Assembly: GCA_020056645.1 (NCBI GenBank) | Contig: JAGVHJ010000379.1 | Coordinates: 1-5,554, forward strand | Reading direction: 5' to 3' | Length of the DNA stretch: 5,554 bases | Source: Desulfobacterales bacterium | GTDB taxonomy: Bacteria; Desulfobacterota; Desulfobacteria; Desulfobacterales; JAHIVH01 | Shown: piece by piece, positions 1-4,677 of the stretch | How the letters are laid out: every line of letters starts with the position of its first letter | Numbering within the stretch: the first letter of the stretch is position 1 | Notes under the pieces: generated by a model | Seen by the model: only the letters and a program-made list of their open reading frames with translations | Told to the model about the DNA's origin: nothing | Databases searched by the model: none | Made by a program: the position numbers and the translations under genes

Positions 1-1023
1 GCCATTGATCTTGAAATTACAGCCCGGTGCAACAATGAGTGCGCGCACTGTTATATCAACCTGGACCGGCATGACACGGTTTCTGAGCAGAAAGAACTCA
101 CTTTTGAACAGATAAAAAGGATAGCCGATGAAGCGCTATCCCTGGGAACGCTCTGGATTCTCATTACGGGCGGCGAGCCTCTTCTAAGGAAGGATTTCGA
201 AGATATTTACCTTTTCCTGAAACGACGGGGATTTCTGGTATCGGTTTTTACAAACGCGACCCTGATATCCGATAAGCTCATCCGTTTGTTCCAAGCCTAC
301 CCCCCAAGAGATCTGGAAGTGACCGTCTATGGCGTCAGCCGGGATGTGTATGAGGCGGTCACCCGGAAAAAAGGCTCCTTCAGACAGTTTCAGCGCGGTC
401 TGGGTCTGCTCCTTGATCACAAGATCAAAACCACGTTAAAGACAACCGTTACCCGGTCCAACAGAAAAGAACTGCCTCACATCATGCGGTTCTGCAAAGA
501 GAATAGCCAATCGGTCTTCCGGTTCGATCCCTATCTTCAGTTGCGCTTTGACGGAAATGATCAAAGAAACAAGGAGATCCGGGAAGAGCGCCTGATACCG
601 GAAGAGATTGAGCGGCTTGAAAAAATGGAACCTCATCGCCTTGATTCCATAAAAAAAGCGTGCACGGAAAAAAAGGAGGCCCTTTCTCTGGGCGAACCGG
701 GCCGCCTGTTTCATTGTGGTATAGGCCTGAACGATTGCGCCATCAGCCACGATGGCTGGTTCAGGCTCTGCCCCTCTCTGGTGCATCCGGACTTGATCTA
801 CCGGTTGACGGAGGGGTCTCTGACAGAGGCATGGCGAACCCTCACGCCACAGGTTATTTCAGAGATAGGGGCCATGAATGGTTGTGACGCCCCTTGTCTT
901 TCTTGCGACTTAAAAAATCTCTGCATGTGGTGTCCTGCCCATGCATTTCTTGAGACAGGCTCCTTGAATGGGAAGGTTCCTTATTTCTGCAAGACGGCGA
1001 CGCTACGGGAAACCCTGTTTTAA
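1..1023 (+). CDS. Radical SAM/SPASM peptide-maturase-like protein (5' end missing)
   Basis: The reading frame is open from base 1, so the N-terminus lies outside the window; 340 codons are visible. Codons 10-17 read CNNECAHC, the C-x3-C-x2-C motif that binds the radical SAM [4Fe-4S] cluster, followed by Tyr18. Codons 57-60 are GGEP, the SAM-binding motif. The C-terminal third is a SPASM domain with auxiliary-cluster cysteines: Cys239, Cys246 and Cys257 (with Gly252-x4-Cys257), then Cys295, 299, 302, 308 and 311 and a distal Cys330. SPASM proteins typically modify ribosomal peptides through radical chemistry on side chains. The following small gene looks like its substrate. No PqqD/RRE leader-binding domain is visible; one could sit in the missing N-terminus or upstream. 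An alternative is an anaerobic sulfatase-maturase-like or haem-pathway radical SAM protein, but no sulfatase or haem gene is seen nearby. The family call is firm; the substrate is inferred from context. Confidence 0.95.
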   Translation, partial: AIDLEITARCNNECAHCYINLDRHDTVSEQKELTFEQIKRIADEALSLGTLWILITGGEPLLRKDFEDIYLFLKRRGFLVSVFTNATLISDKLIRLFQAYPPRDLEVTVYGVSRDVYEAVTRKKGSFRQFQRGLGLLLDHKIKTTLKTTVTRSNRKELPHIMRFCKENSQSVFRFDPYLQLRFDGNDQRNKEIREERLIPEEIERLEKMEPHRLDSIKKACTEKKEALSLGEPGRLFHCGIGLNDCAISHDGWFRLCPSLVHPDLIYRLTEGSLTEAWRTLTPQVISEIGAMNGCDAPCLSCDLKNLCMWCPAHAFLETGSLNGKVPYFCKTATLRETLF

Positions 1024-1037
1024 AATGAAAAAAAATC

Positions 1038-1065
1038 TTGCAAATATTTTTTAACCTTATATATA
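1038..1065 (+). promoter_or_regulatory. Candidate sigma70-type promoter before the small peptide gene
   Basis: TTGCAA (1038-1043) and TATATA (1060-1065) are separated by 16 bases in the very AT-rich gap between the maturase and the peptide gene. This is close to the TTGACA/TATAAT consensus. It would let the peptide gene be transcribed independently of the maturase. AT-rich DNA yields such matches often, so this is only a candidate. Confidence 0.35.
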
Positions 1066-1108
1066 TCAACAAGACAAAACTGATAAATTCATTTTTTTTA
1101 ATTAAATG

Positions 1109-1115
1109 AGGAGGG
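1109..1115 (+). promoter_or_regulatory. Strong ribosome binding site of the small peptide gene
   Basis: AGGAGGG lies 7 bases before the ATG at 1123, nearly the full anti-Shine-Dalgarno complement at ideal spacing. It is the strongest such site in the window. It fixes the start codon and is a main argument that this 58-codon frame is a real, highly translated gene. Confidence 0.85.
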
Positions 1116-1122
1116 CGGGATA

Positions 1123-1299
1123 ATGAAAAAAAACTGGGAAAAGCCTAAACTGGTGGTCCTTGTTCGCGGCAGAATGGAAGAAAACGTTCTCGCCACATGT
1201 AAATCCCAGCAAAAAATGTATACCGGACCAGGCATGCAACGCCCCCAATGCCAAGATTACATGGGCCTGAATACCTGCCATACGCTGGGAAACAGTTGA
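1123..1299 (+). CDS. Putative RiPP precursor peptide, 58 aa, three cysteines
   Basis: This small gene encodes a leader-like N-terminal half beginning MKKNWEKPKL (residues 1-10), then VVLVRG (11-16) and EENVLATC (19-26). The tail (27-58) is rich in Gln, Met and Gly, with Cys43 and Cys52 in addition to Cys26. There is no signal peptide or membrane segment. The pattern of W-x-K-P-K-L, hydrophobic V/L stretch, R-G, E-E-x-V-L and C resembles the N-terminal signature I associate with cysteine-bearing peptides beside radical SAM/SPASM enzymes; I cannot name the family securely. The SPASM maturase gene ends 99 bases upstream, which makes it the likely modifying enzyme. The leader/core boundary is probably near residues 22-27, but no double-glycine protease site is visible. 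The mature product could be a thioether-linked (sactipeptide- or ranthipeptide-like) or other C-C/C-S crosslinked peptide. Its role as bacteriocin, signal or redox factor is unknown. Confidence 0.75.
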   Translation: MKKNWEKPKLVVLVRGRMEENVLATCKSQQKMYTGPGMQRPQCQDYMGLNTCHTLGNS

Positions 1300-1341
1300 C
1301 CTTTTTTAAACGATTGTTACTTTGAAGCCCGACTCTATTTT

Positions 1342-1347
1342 AGGAGA
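1342..1347 (+). promoter_or_regulatory. Ribosome binding site of the PEP-CTERM protein gene
   Basis: AGGAGA sits 6 bases before the ATG at 1354 and supports that start. No convincing promoter or GC-rich terminator hairpin was found in the 54-base gap from the peptide gene (1300-1353). Read-through from the peptide gene is therefore possible. Confidence 0.7.
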
Positions 1348-1353
1348 GATATC

Positions 1354-2085
1354 ATGAAAGCGATCAAATCGATTCTCATTTTCTTGATGGTGATGGCGCC
1401 GTCATTATTATTTGCGCTGCCCATTTCCACTTTTAACGGAACAATTTACAAACAAGCCCTTTCACCCACTTCACCCAAATACGATCCCATCTACTCCAAG
1501 CATTATTCAACGGTTGACTGGATCGGTTTTACCATGTCATCCCAAAAAGATGTCCAGCTTGATGTTCTCTCCTGGGAAAGCACCGGCTTTTTGGGTCTCA
1601 ATTTAGATATGAACCTTGATGGTGAGATTGCCTACCTTGACACGGATATACTCCTCTTCCGTGATGACGGTTTTCTGGACGCATCTGACTTTATCGTCAA
1701 AAACGACGACAGCAACGCTCTTTTGTCCAGGCTTGACGGAAGCCTGACATATGATGATTCTTTTCTGAAAATGGATGACCTCGTTGCAGGAAACTATATT
1801 CTTGCCATCGGTGCATGGAACCTCACCCTTGACGAAGCGCTGGGCAGGCAAAACTTTGCAGAAAAAGATCTTTTCAACCAGAAAGAATATATCCCCATCT
1901 GGGGCGGCAATTTGCTCCATACCAACTACTATGAAAACGACCATGGGGATTACCGGATTACATTTCGGGGTAAAGGAGTGAAAAATATTCACCTGATCGA
2001 ACCCGTTCCTGAACCCGCCACCCTGCTTCTCATGGGACTTGGAATTTTTGGCATGGCCGCTCTCAGAAGTAGAAAAATTGTTTAA
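1354..2085 (+). CDS. Secreted PEP-CTERM sorting-domain protein, DVUA0089/PPC-like
   Basis: This is an exported protein of 243 residues. Residues 1-21 form a signal peptide (Lys2, Lys5, hydrophobic 7-20, likely cleavage after Ala21). Residues 218-243 are a classic PEP-CTERM tail: V-P-E-P, a hydrophobic helix from about 222 to 237, then the basic end RSRK. In known systems an exosortase (EpsH/Xrt family) recognises this tail, cleaves it and passes the protein to the cell surface or matrix, often where exopolysaccharide is made. The body has no cysteine. It carries TDILLFRDDG (97-106), KNDDSN (116-121) and DDLVAGNYILAIG (141-153), which resemble the beta-sandwich pattern of DVUA0089-family and bacterial pre-peptidase C-terminal domains, whose Asp-rich loops may bind calcium. 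No catalytic motif is visible, so a structural or matrix role is inferred. The exosortase itself is not in the window. The next gene starts 18 bases on, suggesting co-transcription. Confidence 0.92.
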   Translation: MKAIKSILIFLMVMAPSLLFALPISTFNGTIYKQALSPTSPKYDPIYSKHYSTVDWIGFTMSSQKDVQLDVLSWESTGFLGLNLDMNLDGEIAYLDTDILLFRDDGFLDASDFIVKNDDSNALLSRLDGSLTYDDSFLKMDDLVAGNYILAIGAWNLTLDEALGRQNFAEKDLFNQKEYIPIWGGNLLHTNYYENDHGDYRITFRGKGVKNIHLIEPVPEPATLLLMGLGIFGMAALRSRKIV

Positions 2086-2103
2086 AGAATAGAGAAAGAA
2101 AAG

Positions 2104-2493
2104 TTGTTTAAACCCATTCTTGCCCATGCGCTCCTTTTCTTTTCGCTTTCCTGCTATACTGGGGTTATGGCCGCCAAATGGGTGGATCGGTTAGGAAATG
2201 ATCTCAGACAGGATAACATGGATAATGCCTTTCAGGAGAATCTGGACGACCATGTTTCTCAATCGGATACTCTTTTGGCTCTTGAAAAGGCGCGGGTTGA
2301 CTGGATCGTTCCAGAGACAAAGACACCAACTTTTGTAGAATTATTTCTTTCAGCAGGGGGTGTTTTAATCGACTGTGATGAATCCGTCCCCGGTTCAACC
2401 ATGCACTGTAAAAAGGCTAATGACAACTGTCATTGTGAAGTCTGCATGGGTGTTAACGATTGCCCGCCAGCAGTGAGCGGAAACAGAGAGTGA
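2104..2493 (+). CDS. Small secreted cysteine-rich protein of unknown function (TTG start)
   Basis: I do not recognise a family for this 129-residue protein. It starts at TTG 2104, preceded by an AG-rich tract (2086-2103) with a weak GAGAAAG-like ribosome site. That start gives a good signal peptide: Lys3, hydrophobic core about 5-16, probable cleavage after Ala23 (V-M-A) or Ala24. The later ATG at 2167 would remove the signal and lacks a good ribosome site, so TTG is preferred. Cys17 lies in the signal but is not in a canonical lipobox (SLSC). The mature part has an acidic, probably helical middle (about 30-65). Its C-terminus holds six cysteines (91, 102, 109, 111, 114, 120), including C-x-C-x2-C-x5-C at 109-120. 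This pattern could form disulfides in the periplasm or outside the cell, or bind metal. It is placed between the PEP-CTERM gene and the export barrel, so it probably serves the same envelope system. Confidence 0.72.
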   Translation: MFKPILAHALLFFSLSCYTGVMAAKWVDRLGNDLRQDNMDNAFQENLDDHVSQSDTLLALEKARVDWIVPETKTPTFVELFLSAGGVLIDCDESVPGSTMHCKKANDNCHCEVCMGVNDCPPAVSGNRE

Positions 2494-2497
2494 CGGC

Positions 2498-2513
2498 TGG
2501 AAAATAATTTGCT
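2498..2513 (+). promoter_or_regulatory. Candidate sigma54 (RpoN) -24/-12 promoter before the barrel gene
   Basis: TGG (2498-2500), eight bases, then TTGCT (2509-2513) reproduces the TGG-N8-TTGCW core with GG and GC exactly 10 bases apart. The less conserved CACG part reads AAAA. Transcription would begin near 2524, only a few bases before the ATG at 2528. RpoN with a PrsK/PrsR-type two-component system is known to accompany some PEP-CTERM systems, which makes the match plausible. A match of this core would arise by chance about once in 33 kb per strand at even base composition. Confidence 0.35.
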
Positions 2514-2527
2514 ACGCGTTCGACATA

Positions 2528-3820
2528 ATGAGATTTAAAGTACTTTTTTTTTTCTTGGCATGCATCCAGGGGGCATGCCTTATATTCCCTTATTCATTAA
2601 AGGCCGAAGAAGTTGCTACATTCGGAGGCCAACCACCGATCACCGCAGACATTTTCGGTAAAAAAGGCGGGTATGTTCATCCGTTCATCTCTTTATCCGA
2701 AATCTATTCGGACAACCTCTATCGATCGCCGGAAAACAAAATCGAAGATTTCGGAACCTACATCATGCCCGGTGTCTGGATGGCCTTGCCAGGCCTTAAA
2801 GTCAGTCTAACTCCTGTTGAAACCTCCACCATCACTCCGGGGGGCATGACCCTTGAACAATTTGACTATCAAAGTTACCGGCGATTTCTCGTTTATTTCA
2901 GCGGCGGCATGAATATGGAGCGGTATGCGGAGCATACGGATGAAAACACCACATCCAATACGATGGAAACCCGGCTCCGGTATCAGATGAAAAACAACAC
3001 CGCCTTTGAGATACAAGGCCAGAGATGCAGCGCCCATGAACAAAGGGGGGCGGGATTCGCTTCCACGCTGGAAGACTATACAAGCGATTATCTCATGGCA
3101 AGCGTTTCTTTCGATCCCAGGGGGAAACTCGCCCTGAACGCCGATTACACGACCTTCAACGTGGATTATGACTCGAACCTATACCGGTTCAGAGACAGGG
3201 TGGATCGTTCGTTCTCCTTCGAACTCGCCTATCCGGTGCTGCCAAAAACCAGGCTTTTTCTTGAGTATACCCTAATTGACGTTGACTACCGGATGGCCTT
3301 GCGGGAGGGGAGCAAAGAAAATCAGTATGCCATGGGTCTTAAATGGAATTTTTCCGAAAAAACACGGGGAATTTTAAAATCCGGATATGGCGCGCGCACC
3401 TTTGATTCTCCAGATACCGAATCGATCGATGATTACATCATTGAGGGCCGGATCAGCCATGCGCTCTCTTCAGACACCAGGCTTTCCCTCGCAGCCTATA
3501 AAAAATATCAGGAAACGCTCTTCGCCGATACCGATTATCTCGACTCCATGGGCGTGACAGGAACCTGCCTTTATGAGCTAACCTCCAAAATATTCCTGGA
3601 TTTGAAGATTCTATACACCACCGGCGACTATTATGGTTCCGGAAAGAAGACCGGAGAGGAAAAACGATTTTCCGTTTCTCCAGCAGCCGGTTACACCTTC
3701 GCAAAATGGATGACATTCACCCTTGAATACACCTTTGAAAATCGCTCTTCCAGTTACGCCACCGGCTCCCGGCAGGCGGGATCGAACACGATTTTGTTGA
3801 ATATCAACGCAGGTGTTTAG
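2528..3820 (+). CDS. Outer-membrane beta-barrel protein of a polysaccharide export locus
   Basis: This 430-residue protein has a signal peptide (Arg2, Lys4, hydrophobic 5-20, likely cleavage after Ala26 in S-L-K-A). The mature part starts with a region typical of BBP2_2-like putative porins found in exopolysaccharide clusters: PFISLSEIYSDNLYRSPENK (residues 52-71), then FGTYIMPGV (75-83). The rest alternates hydrophobic and polar residues in many aromatic-rich strands, for example LALNADYTTFNVDY and FTLEYTFENRSS, as expected of a transmembrane barrel. It ends in NINAGV rather than the more usual terminal Phe. Its gene lies 8 bases before the short Wza-like gene. In systems such as Myxococcus Wzp proteins, separate barrels supply the outer-membrane pore for OPX proteins that lack one; I infer the same role here. 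No clear Shine-Dalgarno precedes the ATG. The start is supported by the signal peptide. Codons 6-9 contain a run of ten T. Confidence 0.85.
   Translation: MRFKVLFFFLACIQGACLIFPYSLKAEEVATFGGQPPITADIFGKKGGYVHPFISLSEIYSDNLYRSPENKIEDFGTYIMPGVWMALPGLKVSLTPVETSTITPGGMTLEQFDYQSYRRFLVYFSGGMNMERYAEHTDENTTSNTMETRLRYQMKNNTAFEIQGQRCSAHEQRGAGFASTLEDYTSDYLMASVSFDPRGKLALNADYTTFNVDYDSNLYRFRDRVDRSFSFELAYPVLPKTRLFLEYTLIDVDYRMALREGSKENQYAMGLKWNFSEKTRGILKSGYGARTFDSPDTESIDDYIIEGRISHALSSDTRLSLAAYKKYQETLFADTDYLDSMGVTGTCLYELTSKIFLDLKILYTTGDYYGSGKKTGEEKRFSVSPAAGYTFAKWMTFTLEYTFENRSSSYATGSRQAGSNTILLNINAGV
2557..2579 (+). repeat. Perfect 7-bp inverted repeat within the signal-peptide codons
   Basis: GGCATGC (2557-2563) and GCATGCC (2573-2579) are perfect inverted copies around a 9-base loop, just after the ten-T run at 2544-2553. 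The resulting hairpin would sit about 30 bases downstream of the start codon of the barrel gene, where RNA structure can affect initiation. It may equally be a by-product of repeated Ala-Cys codons at residues 11-12 and 16-17. Confidence 0.45.
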
Positions 3821-3828
3821 GGTTTGAA

Positions 3829-4677
3829 ATGCAAACGTCAGGAGTTACAAATCGAATGAATGGATCTGAAACACTAAAAACCACAGCTCTTTTGACGGCG
3901 ATCACCTGCCTTATCTGGTTCTTTTCGGCCCCGATGCTTTCAGGGCAGGATTATACGGTGGGTGAAGATGACGTGATCACTGTCACGGTGTACAACCAGC
4001 CACAGCTTTCAAGCAAAGTCAGGGTCAGTGGGGATGGAACCATTATCCTTCCCTTGCTCGGGAGCGTTCAGGTCAAAGGCATGAGCGTGGTTGAAATATC
4101 GAAAAAGCTCACCGCGCTTTTCGCGGATGGGTATCTGGTCAACCCCCAGATTTCCGTGTTTATCGATGAATTCAGCAGTAAAAAAGCGACGATCCTGGGT
4201 ATGGTCAAAAATCCCGGTCACTACTCCATCCGTCAGAGTACGAGCCTTCTTGAATTCATTTCCGTTGCCGGCGGGTTGACCGCGGACGCCGGTTCAACGG
4301 CCATTATCACCCGAGGCGATAAATCGGCCAAACCCGGCAATTCGGAAACCCTCCAGATCGATATGGCGGGACTGATTGAAAAAGGCGAGGCCGCGCAAAA
4401 TATATCCATCTTCCATGGCGATACGGTTTATATCCCCAAAATGGATGTGATCTATATCAATGGAGAGGTCAAGCGCCCCGACAAGTATAAATACGAAAAA
4501 GGCACCACCATGATCATGGCCATCACCCTTGCATCGGGATTTACGGACAAGGCCGCTCCCAAAAACATCCGGATTATTCGAAAAGTAAACGGAGAAGAGG
4601 TGGTGATCACAAAAACCAATATGGATGAACCGGTCCTGCCCGGGGATATCATCGTTGTACCGGAGAGCATATTCTAA
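3829..4677 (+). CDS. Short Wza-like polysaccharide export (OPX) protein
   Basis: This 282-residue exported protein is predicted to form a periplasmic oligomer that conducts exopolysaccharide to the outer membrane. A hydrophobic signal segment spans about 18-34. Residues 40-115 match the Poly_export domain: DYTVGEDDVITVTVYNQPQL (41-60), then GDGTIILPLLGSVQVKGMS. Two SLBB-like segments follow: 120-205 (ILGMVKNPGHYSI, LLEFISVAGGLT) and 207-282 (YINGEVKRPDKYKYEKGTT, ASGFTDKA, ending PGDIIVVPESIF). Wza of E. coli is about 380 residues and ends in a C-terminal helix that makes the outer-membrane pore. That region is absent here, and no lipobox cysteine is present, so it probably relies on the barrel encoded just upstream. 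The start may be ATG 3829 (AGGG 6 bases before) or ATG 3856 (AGGAG 11 bases before). The second gives a more typical signal peptide of 273 residues in total. The next gene overlaps the stop by one base. Confidence 0.93.
   Translation: MQTSGVTNRMNGSETLKTTALLTAITCLIWFFSAPMLSGQDYTVGEDDVITVTVYNQPQLSSKVRVSGDGTIILPLLGSVQVKGMSVVEISKKLTALFADGYLVNPQISVFIDEFSSKKATILGMVKNPGHYSIRQSTSLLEFISVAGGLTADAGSTAIITRGDKSAKPGNSETLQIDMAGLIEKGEAAQNISIFHGDTVYIPKMDVIYINGEVKRPDKYKYEKGTTMIMAITLASGFTDKAAPKNIRIIRKVNGEEVVITKTNMDEPVLPGDIIVVPESIF
3840..3844 (+). promoter_or_regulatory. Alternative ribosome site that would favour ATG 3856
   Basis: AGGAG lies 11 bases before the in-frame ATG at 3856, inside the annotated 5' end of the OPX gene. 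It competes with the weaker but better-spaced AGGG (3819-3822) before ATG 3829. Starting at 3856 shortens the n-region of the signal peptide from about 17 to 8 residues, which is more usual. The true start is undecided. Confidence 0.45.

Noticed and set aside
436..786. Long open frame on the minus strand opposite the maturase gene
   Set aside because: It lies wholly over conserved SPASM-protein codons, has no family signature and is best explained as a shadow frame.
1028..1056. A-run/T-run dyad after the maturase stop codon as an intrinsic terminator
   Set aside because: The possible stem contains almost only A-T pairs with no GC-rich core, so a working terminator cannot be claimed.
1281..1310. 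Terminator after the peptide gene, suggested by the T run at 1301-1306
   Set aside because: The preceding bases give only a three-pair stem (CTG...CAG); no stable hairpin is found.
1603..2127. 174-codon minus-strand frame across the PEP-CTERM gene
   Set aside because: It overlaps a gene with a clear signal peptide and sorting tail, and its translation shows no recognisable domain.
2119..2160. TATACT at 2155-2160 as a promoter -10 box inside the cysteine-rich gene
   Set aside because: No acceptable -35 box occurs at 16-18 bases upstream, and the site lies within signal-peptide codons.
2113..2160. Cysteine-rich protein as a lipoprotein through Cys17
   Set aside because: The residues before Cys17 (SLS) do not fit a lipobox, which needs Leu or similar at -3; a signal peptidase I site at Ala23/24 fits better.
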